Made by a program: the position numbers and the translations under genes
Assembly: GCF_018991925.1 (NCBI RefSeq)
Contig: NW_024752024.1
Location: forward strand, 1 to 64,000
Direction of reading: 5' to 3'
Length of the DNA: 64,000 bases
Source: Homarus americanus
Taxonomy: Eukaryota > Arthropoda > Malacostraca > Decapoda > Nephropidae
In this document: in pieces, positions 39,151 through 55,930 of the stretch
Layout of the letters: each line of letters begins with the position of its first letter
How positions within the stretch are numbered: the stretch's first letter is position 1
The notes under the pieces: generated by a model
The model's input: the letters and a program-made list of their open reading frames with translations, nothing else
Database searches by the model: none
What the model was told of the DNA's origin: nothing

Positions 39151-42100
39151 GGACCATGATTATAACAACCGACCGCCAGTTATAACAACGACCAGTTATA
39201 ACAACCGACCATGATTATAACAACCAGGACTGATTACCAACAACCACGACCATGATTATAACAACCACGACCATGATTATAACAACCACGGCTATGATTA
39301 TAGCAACCACGACCATGATTATAACAACCACGACCATGATTATAACAACCGACCATGATTATAACAACCAGGACGATGATTACGCAACAACCACGACCAT
39401 GATTATAACAACCGACCATGATTATAACAACCAGGACCATATTGATTATAACAACCGACCATGATTATAACAACCACGACCATGATTATAACAACCAGGA
39501 CCACGATTATAACAACAACGACCATGATTATAACAACCACGACCATGATTATAACAACCAGGATATGATTATAACAACCACGACCATGATTATAACAACC
39601 AGGACCATGATTATAACACCGACCATGATTATAACAGCAGGACCATGATTATAACAACCGGGACCGCCAATTATAACCGACCATGATTATAACAACCACG
39701 ACCATGATTATAACAACCGACCATGATTGCATAACAACCGGAACCGCAATTATAACAACCAGGACCGCAGTTATAACAACAACGACCATGATTATAACAA
39801 CCACGACCATGATTATAACAACCAGGACCATGATTATAACAACCAGGACCATGAATATAACAACAACGACCATGATTATAACCACGACCATGATTATAAC
39901 AACCACAGCTATTATTATAACCAGGACCATGTTTATAACAGCAACGACCATGATTATAACAACCGACCATGATTATAACAACCACGGCTATGATTGCATA
40001 ACAACCACGGCTATGATTATAACAACCGACCATGATTACTAACAACCACGACTATGATTATAACAACCACGACCGCCTGATTATAACAACCACGACCATG
40101 ATTATAACAACCGATACGTTACCAACAACCGACCATGATTATAACAACCACGACCGCCCGATTATAACAGCAACGACCATGATTATAACAACCACGACCT
40201 TGATTATAACAACCACGACCATGATTATAACAACCGACCATGATTACTGTAAATAACACGACCATGATTATAACAACCAGGACCATGATTATAACAACCA
40301 GGACCGCCAGTTATAACAACCAGGACCATGATTATAACAGCCAGGACCATGATTATAACAACCAGGACCATGATTATAACAACCAGGACCATGATTATAG
40401 CAACCGGCTATGATTATAACAACAACGACCATGATTATAGCAACCACGGCTATGATTATAACAACCAGGACCGCCAGTTACGCAACCACGACCATGATTA
40501 TAACAACCACGACCATGATTATAACAACCACGACCATGATTATAACAACCAGGACCATGATTATAACAACAACGACGCGGTGATTATAACAGCCACGGCT
40601 ATGGTTACCAGCAACCACGACCATGATTATAACAACCACGACCGCGAATTATAACAACCACGACCGCCAGTTATAACAACCATGACCATGATTATAACAA
40701 CAACGACCATGATCATAACAACCACGACCATGATTATAACAACCACGACCATGATTGCAACAAGCACGACCGCCAGTTATAACAACCACGGCTTTGATTA
40801 AAACAACCACGAATATGATTATAACAACCGGGACCATGATTATAACAACCGACCATGATTATAACAACCGACCATGATTATAACAACCGACCGCTGATTA
40901 TAACAACCACGACCATGATTATAACAACAACGACCGCCAGTTATAACAACCACGTCTATGATTATAACAACCACGACCATGATTATAACAACCACGACCA
41001 TGATTATAACAACCGACCATGATTACTAACAACCACGACCATGATGATTATAACAGCCACGACCATGATTACCAACAGCCACGACCATGATTATAACAAC
41101 AACGACCATGATTATAACAACCGCAATATGATTATAACAACCACGACCATGATTATAACAACCCGACCATGATTATAGAACCAGGACCGCCAGTTATAAC
41201 AACCACGAATATGATTATAACAACCGACCATGATTATAACAACCAGGACCATGATTATAACAACCAGGACCATGATTACGCATTAACCAGGACCATGATT
41301 ATAACAACCAGGACCATGATTATAACAACCAGGACCATGATTATAACAACCACGACCATGATTATAACAACCGACCATGATTATAACAACCGGTACCATG
41401 ATTACAACAACAACGACCGCCAGTTAACAGCCACGGCTATGATTATAACAACCGACCATGATTATAACAACCACGACCATGATTATAACAACGGGACCAT
41501 GATTATAACAACCAGGACCATGATTATAACGCTTAACGACCATATTATAACAACCACGGCTATGATTATAACAGCGACCATGATTATAACAACCAGGACC
41601 ATGATTATAACAACCGGGACCATGATTATAACAACGACCATGATTATAACAACCGACCATGATTATAACAACCACGACAATGATTATAACAACCACGACC
41701 ATGATTATAACAACCACGACTTTGATTCGCGCAACCACGAATATGATTATAGCAACCACGAATATGATTATAACAACCACGACCATGATTATAACAACAC
41801 GACCATGATTATAACAACCACGACCATGATTATAACAACCAGGATACATGATTATAACAACCACGACCATGATTATAACCAACCACGACCATGTTTTATA
41901 ACAACCGACCATGATTATAACAACCACGACCATGATTATAACAACCGACCATGATTATAACAACCACGACCATGATTGCCAACAACCCACGACCATGATT
42001 ATAACAGCCAGGACCATGATTATAACAGCCGACCGCCAGTTATAACAACCGACCATGATTATAGCCAACAACGACCATGATTATAACAGCCACGGCTATG

Positions 42101-45100
42101 ATTGTAACAACCACGACCATGATTATAACAACCACGACCATGATTATAACAACCAGGACCATGATTATAACAACCAGGACCATGATTATAACAACAACGA
42201 CCATGATTATAACAACCACGGCTATGATTATAACAACCACGACCATGATTAACAACCACGACCATGATTATAACAACCGACTTTATTATAACAACCACGA
42301 ATATGATTATAACAACCACGAATATGATTATAACAACCACGACCATGATTATAACAACCGACCATGATTATAACAATCACGACCAAGATTAACGCTTAAC
42401 GACCATGATTATAACAACCACGGCTATGATTATAACAACCACGACCGCCAGTTATAACAACCACTACCATGATTATAATAACCACGACCATGATTATAAA
42501 ACCACGACCATGATTATAACAACCACGACCATGATTATGCTTAACAACGACCATGATTATACCAACAACGACCATGATTATAACAACCGGCTATGATTAT
42601 AACAACCACGACCATATTGTAACTACCATTGCCAGTTACCAGCAACCACATGCATGATTATAACAGCCACGAATATGATTATAACAACCACGACCATGAT
42701 TATAACAACCGACCATGATTGTAACAACCAGGACCGTGATTATAACAACAACGACCATGATTATAACAACCGGCTGTGATTATAACAACCACGACCATGA
42801 TTATAACAACCACGACCATGATTATAACAACCAGGTTCGCGAATTCGCAAACAGCCAGGACCGCGATTATATGGCCACGACCATGATTATAACAACCCAG
42901 GACCATGATTATAACAACCGACCGCCAGTTATAACAACCAGGACCGCGATTATAACAACCACGACCATGATTATAACAACCAGGACCATGATTATAGCAA
43001 CCATTGCCAATTATAACAACCAGGACCATGATTAGCAACAACCACGACCGCCAGTTATAACAACAACGACCATGATTATAACAACCACGGCTATGATTAT
43101 ATAGCCAGGACCATGATTATAACAACCCGACCATGATTATAACAACCAGGACCATGATTATAACAACAACGACCATGATTATAACAACCACAGCTATGAT
43201 TATAACAACGACCATGATTATAACAACCGACCATGATTATAACAACCAGGACCATGATTATAACCATGACCATGAGTATAACAACAACGACCATGGTGCC
43301 GTAACCACGGCTGTAGTATAACAACCACGACCATGATTATAACAACCAGGACCATGATTATAACAACCAGGACCATGATTATAACAACAACGACCATGAT
43401 TATAACAACCACGAATATGATTATAACAACCGAGTACCATGATTATAACAACCCCGAATATGATTATAACAACCGACCATGATTATAACAACCGGCCATG
43501 ATTATAGCAACCACGACCATGATTATAACAACAACGACCATGATTATAACAACCACGGCTATGATTATATAACCACGACCGCGGTGCAGCAACCGACCAT
43601 GATTATAACAACCGACCATGATTATAACAACCGACCATGATTATAGCCACAACCATGATTATAACAACCACGACCATGATTATAACAACAACGACCATGA
43701 TTATAACAGCCACGGCTATGATTATAACAACCACGACCATGATTACCAACAACCGACCATGATTATAACAACCACGACCATGATTATAACCAACACGAAT
43801 ATGATCATAACAACCACGGCCATGATTATAACAACCAGGACCATGATTATAACAACCAGGACCATGATTAAAACAACCGGGACCGCGTTATAACAACCAC
43901 GACCGCCAGTTATAACAGCGACCATGATTTAACAACCGGTACCATGATTATAACAACGCGTATGATTATAACAACCACGGCTGCTGAAGTTATAACAACC
44001 ACGACCATGATTATAACAACCACGACCATGATTATAACAACCAGGACCGCGATTATAACAACCAGGACCGCAGTTATCAACCACGACCATGATTATAACA
44101 ACAACGACCATGATTATAACAACCACGGCTATGATTATAACAACCGACCATGATTATAACAACCGACCATGATTATAACAACCACGACTGAAGTTATAAC
44201 AACCACGAATATGATTATAACATACGAATATGATTATAACAACCACGACCATGATTAACAACCACGACCATGATTGGCAACAACCGACCGCGGAGATTAT
44301 AACAACAACGACCATGATTATAACAACCGGCTATGATTATAACAACCACGACCGCCAGTTATAACAACCACGACCATGATTATAACAACCACGACCATGA
44401 TTATAACAACCGACCATGATTATAACAACCGACCATGATTAACAACCACGACCATGATTATAACAACAACGACCATGATTATAACAACCACGGCTATGAT
44501 TATAACAACCGATAGTTATAACAACCACCACCATGATTATAACAACCACGACCATGATTATAACAACCGAATATGATTATAACAACCCGACCATGATTAT
44601 AACAACCAGGACCATGATTATAACAACCGGGACCGCCAGTTATAACAACCAGGACCGCCGGTTACATAACAACCAGGACCGCGAGTTATAACAACCAGGA
44701 CCATGATTATAACAACCACGACCATGATTATAACAACCACGACCGCGGAATTATAACAACCACGACCATGATTGCTGTAGCAACGACCATGATTACTTAA
44801 CAACCACGGCTATGATTATAACAACCACGACCATGATTATAACAACCACGACCATGATTACGCGCCAGGACCATGATTATAACCAGGACCATGATTATAA
44901 CAGCAACGACCATGATTATAACAACCGCAGCTGTAGTTACAACAACCACGACCATGATTATAACAACCACGACCATGATTATAACAACCCGACTTTGATT
45001 ATAACAACACGAATATGTTTATAACAACCACGAATATGATTATAACAACCACGACCGCTGATTATAACGACCATGATTATAACAACCACGACCATGATTA

Positions 45101-46640
45101 TAACAACAACGACCATGATTATAACAACCACGACTATGATTATAACAACCGACCATGATTATAACAACCGACCGACCACATTATAACAACAACGACCATG
45201 ATTATAAACCACGACCGCGAGTTATAACAACCGACCATGATTATAACAACCACGGAAAATATGGTTATAACAACCACGACCATGATTATAACCACGACCA
45301 TGATTATAACAACCAGGACCGCGATTATAACCACGACCATGATTATAACAACCAGGACCGCCAGTTATAACAACAACGACCGCGAGTTATAACAACCACG
45401 GCTATGATTATAACAACCACGACCATGATTATAACAACCGACCATGATTATAACAACCAGGACCGCCAGTTATAACAACAACGACCATGATTATAACAAC
45501 CACGGCTATGATTATAACAACCACGACCATGATTATAACAACCACGACCATGATTATAACCGACTTTGATTATAACAACCACGAATATGATTATAACCAA
45601 CCACGAATATGATTATAACAACCGACCATGATTATAACAACGACCGCGATTATAATCACGACCAAGATTATAACAACGACCATGATTATAGCAACCACGG
45701 CTATGATTATAACAACCACGACCATGATTTATAACCCACTACCGCCAGTTATAATAACCACGACCATGATTATAAAAAGCCACGACCATGATTATAACAA
45801 CCACGACCATGATTATAGCAACGCTGACCATGATTATACCAACAACGACCATGATTATAACAACCACGGCTGTAGTTATAACAACCACGACCATGATTAT
45901 AACTGCCGACCATGATTATAACAACCACGACCATGATTATAACAACCACGAATATGATTATAACCACGACCGCCAGTAAACAACCACGACCATGGTTATA
46001 ACAACCAGGACCATGATTATAACAACAACGACCATGATTATAACAACCCACGGCATGGTGCGCAACAACCGACCGCGGTTATAACAACCGACCATGATTA
46101 TAACAACCAGGACCATGATTATAACAACCAGGACCATGATTATAACAACCACGACCATGATTATAACAACCAGGACCATGATTATAACAACCGACCATGA
46201 TTATAACAGCAGGACCATGATTATAGCAACCAGGACCATGATTATAACAACCAGGACCATGATTATAACAGCCGCGGCTATGATTATAACAACCAGGACC
46301 ATGATTATGCTGCCGACCATGATTATAACAACAACGACCATGATTATAACAACCACGGCTATGATTATAACAACCGGGACCATGATTATAACAACCGACC
46401 ATGATTATAATAACAACCAGGACCATGATTATAACAACAACGACCATGATTATAACAACCACGGCTATGATTATAACAACCGACCATGATTATAACAACC
46501 ACGACCATGATTATAACAACCAGGACCATGATTATAACCATGACCATGGTATAACAACAAACGACCATGATTATATCAACCACGTATGATTATAACAACC
46601 ACGACCATGATTATAACAACCAGGACCGCCAATTATAACA
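39151..46640. repeat. 21-bp satellite, second block (noisy)
   Basis: Same unit, but with many shortened units (ACCGACCATG) and recurrent foreign tokens such as ACCGCCAGTTATAAC, GATTACTAAC, GCTTAACGACC and GATTGCCAAC. Looks like a stretch with unresolved consensus errors, although real degeneration cannot be excluded. Confidence 0.95.
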
Positions 46641-49600
46641 ACCAGGACCGCCAGTTACAACAACCACAACCATGATTATATCACCCACGACCATGATTAT
46701 AACCACCACGACCATGATTATAACAACCACGACCATAATTATAACAACCACAACCATGTTATAACAACCACGACCATGATTATAACAACCACGACCATGA
46801 TTCTAACAACCACGACCATGATTATAGCAACCACGACCATGATTATAACAACCACGACCATGATTGTAGAAACCACGGCCATGATTATAACAACCACGGC
46901 CATGATTATTACAACTACGAACTTGATTATAACAACCACGACCATGATTATAACAACCACAACTGTGATCATAGCCACGACCATAATTATAACACCCACG
47001 ACCATTATTATAGAAACCACGACCATGATTATAACAACCACGACCATGATTTTACAACCACGACTGTGATAATAGCCACGACCATAATTATGACAACAAC
47101 GACCATTGATTATAAAAACCACGACTATGATTATAACAACTACACCATGATTATAACTACCACGACTATGATCATAACCACGACCACGACTATAACAGCC
47201 ACGACTATGATCATAGCCACGACCATAATTATAACAACAACGACCATGATTATAACTATCACGACTATGATCATAACCACGACAATGATTCTAACAACCA
47301 CGACCATGATTATAACCACTATGACTATGATTATAACAACTACACTATGATTATAACTACCACGACTATGATCATAACCACGACCATGATTCTAGCAACC
47401 ACGACCACGATTATAGCAACCACGACCATGATTATAACAACCACGACAATGATTGAAGAAACCACGGCCGTGATTAGAACAACCACGACCATGATTATAA
47501 CAACCACGAGCACGATTATAACAACCACGACCATGACCATAGCCACGACCTTAAATATAACACCCACGACCATGATTATAGAAACCATGTCCATATTTAT
47601 AACAACCACGACCATGATTATAACAACCACGACCATGATTATAGCAACAACGACTATGATCATAGCCACGACCATAATTATAACAACAACGACCACGATT
47701 ATAAAAACCACGACAATGATTATAACAACCACACCATGATTATAACTTCCACGACTTTGATCATAACCTCGACCATGATTCTAACACCACGACCATGATT
47801 ATCACAACCACGACCATGATTATAACAACCATGACCATGATTGTAGAAACCACGACCATGATTATAACAACCACGACCATGATTATAACAACCACAACTA
47901 TGATCATCGCCACGACCTTAATTATAACAACAACGGCCATGATTATAACACCTACGACAATGATCATAAACCACGGGCATGATCATAACGACAACCATGA
48001 TTATAACAACCACGACCATCATAACAACCACGACTATGATCATAACCACGACCATGATTCTTACAACCACGACCATGATTATAGCAACCACGACCATGAT
48101 TATAACAACCACACCATGATTATAACAACCACGACTATGATCATAACCACGACCATGATTATAACAACCACGACTATGATCATAACCACAACCATGATTA
48201 TAACAACCACGATCATGATTATAACAACCACACCATGATTATAACTTCCACGACTATGATCATAACCTCGACCATGATTCTAACAACCACGACCATGATT
48301 ATCACAACCACGACCATGATTATAACAACCATGACCATGATTGCAGAAACCACGACCATGATTATAAAAACCACACCATATTATAACAACCACGACCATG
48401 ATTATACAACCACGACCATGATTGTAGAAACCACGACCATGATTATAACAACCACGACCATGATTATAACAACCACAACTATGATCATAACCACGACCTT
48501 AATTATAACAACAACGGCCATGATTATAACAACCACGACAATGTTTGTAGTAAAAGCGACCATGATTATAACAACCACGACCATGATTATAACAACCACA
48601 ATCTTGATTATAACAACCACTACCATGATTATAACAACCACGACCATGATTATAACAACCACGACCATGATTATAACAACCTCACCATGATTATAACTAC
48701 CACGACTATGATCATAACCACGACGATGATTCTAACAACCACGACCATGATTATAACAGCCACGACAATGATGATAACAACCACGACCATGATTGTAGAA
48801 ACCACGACCATGACTATAACAACCACGACCATCATTATAACAACCACGAACATGATTATAACAACAACGACCATGATTATAAGTCCCACGACTATGATCA
48901 TAACCACGACCATGATTCTAACAACCACGACCATGATTATAACCACCACGACTATGATCATAACCACGACCAAAATTATAACAACCACGGCAATGATTAT
49001 AACAACCACGACAATGATTATAACAACCACGACCATGATTATATCAGCAACGACCATGATTATAACAACCACGACCATGATTATAACATCCACAACCAGT
49101 TTATAACAACCACGACCATGATTATAACAACCACACCATGATTGTAACAACCACGACTATGATCATAACAACGACCATGATCATAACAACGACTATGATC
49201 ATAACCACAACCATGATTATAACAACCACGACTATGATCATAACCACGACCATGTTTATAACAACCACAACCATGATTTTAACAACCACGACCATGATCA
49301 TAACACCCACTACCATGATTATAGAAACCATGACCATAATTATAACAACCACGACCATGATTATAACAACCACGACCATGATTATAACAACCACGACTAT
49401 GATCATAGCCACGACCATAATTATAACAACAACGACCATGATTATCAAAACCACCACTATGATTATAGCAACCACACCATGATTATACCTAACACGACTA
49501 TCATCATAACCACGACCATGATTATGATTATAACAACCACGACTATGATCATAACTACAACCATGATTATAACAACCACGATCATGATTATTACAACCAC

Positions 49601-52600
49601 GACCATGATTATAACACCCACGACTATGATGATAACCACGACCATGATTATAACAACCACGACCATGATTATAACCACCACGACCAAGATTATAACAACC
49701 ACGACTATGATTATAACAACCACGACCATGATTATAACAACCACGACAATGATTATAACAACCGTGACTATGATTATATCACCGACGACCATGATTATAA
49801 CAACCACTACTATGATTATAACAACCACGACCATGATCAATATAATCACAACCATGATTATAACAACCAAGACCATGAATATAACAATCACGACTAAGAT
49901 CATACCCACGACCATGATTATAAAACCACGGCCATGATTATAACATCGACGACGATGATCACAACAACCACGACCATGATTATATCACCACGACCATGAT
50001 TATAACAACCACGACCATGATTATAACAACCACAACCATGTTATAACAACCACCACCATGATTATAACAACCACACCATGATTATAAATACTACGACTAT
50101 GATCATAACCACGACCATGATTATAACAACCACGATCAAGATTATAACAACCACGACCATGATTTTAACACCCACGACTATGATCATATCCAGGACCATG
50201 ATTATAACAACCACGACCATGATTATAACAACCACGACCAAGATTATAACAACCACAACTATGATTATAACAACCACGATCATGATTATAACAACCACGA
50301 CTATGATTATAACACCCACGACTATGATCATAACCAGGACCATGATTATAACAACCACGACCATGATTGTAGAAACCACGGCCATGATTATAACAACCAC
50401 GACCATGATTATATCAACCACGACTACGATCATAGCCACGACCATAATTATAACAACCACGACCATGATTATAACCACCACGACTATGATCATAGCCACG
50501 ACCATAATAACAACGACCATGATTATAACTATCACGACTATGATCAAAACCACGACCATGATTCTAACAAGCACGACCATGATTATAACCACCACGACTA
50601 TGATCATATCCACGACCATAATAACAACGACCATGATTATAAAAACCACGACTATGATTATAAGAACTACGACCATGATTATAACAAAAATGACTATGAT
50701 TATAACAACTATGACTATGATTATATCACCCACGACCATGATTATAACACCTACGACTATCATCAAAAACCACGGGCATGATCATAACCACGACCATGAT
50801 TATAACACCCACGACCATCATTATAACAAACACAACCAACAGTATAACAACCACGACTATGATCAGAGCCACGACCATAATTATAACAACAACGACCATG
50901 ATTATAACTACCACGACCAACATTATAACAACCACGACTATGATCAGAGCCACGACCATAATTATAACAACAACGACCATGATTTTAACTACCACGACTA
51001 TGATTATAACAACCACGAACATGATTATAACAACCACGACTATGATCATAGCCGCGACGGTAATTATAACAACCACGACAATGATTATAGAAACCACGTG
51101 TATGATTATAACAACCACGACCATGATTATAACAACCACGATCATGATTATGACAACAACGACTATGATCATCGCCACGACCATAATTATAATAACAACG
51201 ACCACGATTGTAAAAACCACGACTATGATCATAACCACGACCACGATTCTAACAACCACGACCATGATTTTCACAACCACGATCATGATTATAACAACCA
51301 AGACCATGATTATAGAAACCACGACCATGATTATAACAACTACGAACATGATTATAACTACCACGACCATGATTATAACAACCACGAATATGATTATGGC
51401 CACGACCAAAATTATAACAACAACGACAATGATTCTAACAACCACGACCATGATTGTAGAAACCACGACCATGATTATAACAACCACGACCATGATTATA
51501 ACAACCACGACCATGATAATAACAACTACGACCATGATTATAACAACCACACTATGATTATAACTACCACGACTATGATCATAACATCGACCATGATTCT
51601 AACAACCACGACCATGATTATGACAACCACGACCATGATTAAAACAACCACGACCAAGATTATAACAACCACGACCATGATTATAATAACCACGACCATG
51701 ATTATAAGAACCACAACTATGATCATAGCCACGACCATAATTATAACACCCACGACCATGATTATAGAAACCACGACTATGATCATAGCCACGACCATAA
51801 TTATAACAACAACGTCCATGATTATAACAACCACGACCATGATTGCAGAAACCACGACCATGATTATAACAACCACGACCATGATTCTAACAACCACAAC
51901 CATGATTATAACAACCACGACCATGATTATAACAACCACGACCATGATTATAACAACCACGACCATGATAATAACAACTACGACCATGATTATAACAACC
52001 ACAATTCATGATTATAATTACTACGACTATGATCATAGCATCGACCATGATTCTAACAACCACGACCATGATTATGACAACCACGACCATGATTATAGCA
52101 ACCACGACCATGATTATAACAACCACGACCATAATTATAACAACAACGACCATGATTATAAAAACCACGACTATGATTATAACAATTACGACCATGATTA
52201 TAACAACCACGACCATGATTAAAACAACCACGAACATGATTATAACAACCACGACCATGATTATAACTACCACGAATATGATCATAACCACGACCATGAT
52301 TCTAACAACCACGACCATGATTATAACCACCACGACCAGGATCATAGCCACGACCATGATTATAACAACCTCAACTATGATCATAGCCACGACCATAATT
52401 ATAACAACAACGACCATGATTATAAATACCACGACTACGATTATAACAACCACGACCATGATTATAACAACCACGACAATCATTATAACAACCACGACCA
52501 CGATTATAACAACCACGACCATGATTATATCACCCACAACCATGATTATAGCAACCACTACTATGATTATAACAAACACGAACATGATTATAACAACCAC

Positions 52601-55600
52601 GACAATTATTATAACAACCACGACCTCGATTATAACAACCACGACCATGATTATATCACCCACGACCATGATTATAACAACCACGACCAAGATTATAACA
52701 ACCACGACCATGATTATAACAACCACGACCAAGATTATAACAAACACGACTTTGATTATAACAACCAGGACCTTGATTATATCAACCACGACCACGATTA
52801 TAACACCCACGACCATGATTATACCAACCAAGACTATGATCATAACCACGATCATGATTATAACAACCGCGACGATGATTACAACAACCACGGCCATTAT
52901 TATAACAATAACAACCATGTTATAACAACCACGACCATGATTATAACAACCACACCATGATTATAACTACTAGGACTATGATCATAACCACGACCATGAT
53001 TATAACAACCACGACTATGATCAAAACCACAACCATGATTATAACAACCACGATCAAGATTATAACAACCACGACCATGATTTTAACACCCACGACTATG
53101 ATCATATCCAGGACCATGATTATAACAACCACGACCATGATTCTAACAAGCACGACCATGATTATAACCACCACGACTATGATCATAGCCACGACCATAA
53201 TTATAACAACAACGACCATGATTATAAAAACCACGACTATGATTATTAGAACTACGACCATGATTATAACAAAAATGACTATGATTATAACAACTATGAC
53301 TATGATTATATCACCCACGACCATGATTATAACACCTACGACTATCATCAAAAACCACGGGCATGATCATAACCACGACCATGATTATAACACCCACGAC
53401 CATCATTATAACAAACACGACCAACAGTATAACAACCACGACTATGATCAGAGCCACGACCATAATTATAACAACAACGACCATGATTATAACTACCACG
53501 ACCAACATTATAACAACCACGACTTTGATCAGAGCCACGACCATAATTATAACAACAACGACCATGATTTTAACTACCACGACTATGATTATAACAACCA
53601 CGACCATGATTATAACAACTACGACTATGATCATGCAAATAAGGACCTAATTATAACAAATCCACGACAATGATTATAGAAACCACGTGATTATAACAAC
53701 CACGACTTAGGTCATAAACACGACCATGATTATAACAACCACGACAATGATCATAGCCACGACCATAATTACAACAACAACGACCAGGATTATAAAAACC
53801 ACGACTATGATTATAACAACCACACCATGATTATAACAACCACGACAATGATCATAGCCACGACCATAATTATAACACCCACGACCATGATTATAGAAAC
53901 CACGACCATGATTATAACAACCACGACCGAGATTAAAACAACCACGACCATGATTATAACAACCACGACTATGATCATAAATAACCACGAATATGATTAT
54001 GGCCACGACCAAAATTATTATAACAACAACGACCATGATTATAACAACTACGACCATGATTATTGTAGAAACCACGACCATGATTATAACAACCACGACC
54101 ATGATTATAACAACCACGACCATGATAATAACAACGACGACCATGATTATAACAACCACGACCATGATTTTAACACCCACGACTATGATCATATCCAGGA
54201 CCATGATTATAACAACCACGACCATGATTATAACAACCACGACCAAGATTATAACAACCACAACCATGATTATAACAACCACGATCATGATTATAACAAC
54301 CACGACTATGATTATAACACCCACGACTATGATCATAACCAGGACCATGATTATAACAACCACGACCATGATTGTAGAAACCACGGCCATGATTATAACA
54401 ACCACGACCATGATTATAACAACCACGAACATGATTATAACAACCACGACCATGATTATAACAACCACACCTATGATCATAGCCACGACCATAATTATAA
54501 CACCCACTACCATGATTATAGAAACCAGGACCATGATTATAACAACCATGACCATGATTAACAACCACGAGCATGATTATAACAACCACGACTATGATCA
54601 TTGCCACAAACATAAATATAACAACAACGACCATGATTATAAAAACCACGACTATGATTATAACAACCACACCATAATTATAACTACCACGACTATGATC
54701 ATAGTCACTACCATGATTATAACAACAACGACCATGATTATAACTGTCACGACTATGATCATAACCACGACCATGATTCTGACAACCACGACCATGATTA
54801 TACCCACTATGACTATGATCATAGCCACGACCATAATTATAACACCCACGACCATGATTATAGAAACCAGGACCATGAACATAACAACCAGGACCATGAT
54901 TATAACAACCACGACCATGATTATAACAACCACGACCATGATTATAACAACCACGACTACGATCATAGCCACGACCATAATTATAACAACAATGACCATG
55001 ATTATAAAAACCACAGCATGATTATAACTGCCACGACTATGATCATAACCACGACCATGATTATAACAACCACGACTATGATCATTGCCACGACCATAAT
55101 TATAACAACAACGACCATGATTATAACTATCACGACTATGATCAAAACCACGACCATGATTCTATCAAGCACGACCATGATTATAACCACCAAGACTATG
55201 ATCATAGCCACGACCATAATTATAACAACAACGACCATAATTATAAAAACCACGACTATGATTATAACAACTACGACCATGATTATAACAAAAATGACTA
55301 TGATTATAACAATTATGACTATGATTATATCACCCACGACCATGATTATAACACCTACGACTATCATCATAAACCACGGGCATGATCATAACCAAGACCA
55401 TGATTATAACACCCACGACCATCATTATAACAACCACGACCAACAGTATAACAACCACGACTATGATCAGAGCCACGACCATAATTATAACAACAACGAC
55501 CATGATTATAACTACCACGACCAACATTATAACAACCACGACTATGATCAGAGCCACGACCATAATTATAACAACAACGACCATGATTTTAACTACCACG

Positions 55601-55930
55601 ACTATGATTATAACAACCACGAACATGATTATATCAACCACGACTATGATCATAGCCACGACGGTAATTATAACAACCACGACAATGATTATAGAAACCA
55701 CGTGTATGATTATAACAACCACGACCATGATTATAACAACCACGATCATGATTATGACAACAACGACTATGATCATCGCCACGACAATAATTATAATAAC
55801 AACGACCACGATTGTAAAAACCACGACTATGATCATAACCACGACCACGATTCTAACAACCACGACCATGATTTTCACAACCACGATCATGATAATAACA
55901 ACCAAGACCATGATTATAGAAACCACGACC
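46641..55930. repeat. 21-bp satellite, third block (clean, variant-rich, higher-order repeats)
   Basis: Units stay close to 21 bp but carry many substitutions, notably GACTATGATCATAACC (palindrome TATGATCATA), GACCATAATTATAAC, GATTGTAGAAACC and ATTATATCACC. A marker unit CACGGGCATGATCATAACC recurs at about 47,972, 50,771, 53,356 and 55,375, with long matching flanks, showing kilobase-scale duplication within the array. Confidence 0.96.

Noticed and set aside
50078..52222. 714-codon ORF in the satellite
   Set aside because: The 21-bp unit is seven codons without a stop in two frames per strand. Frames mix TTTMIIT and NHDHDYN after indels, as expected of non-coding repeat.
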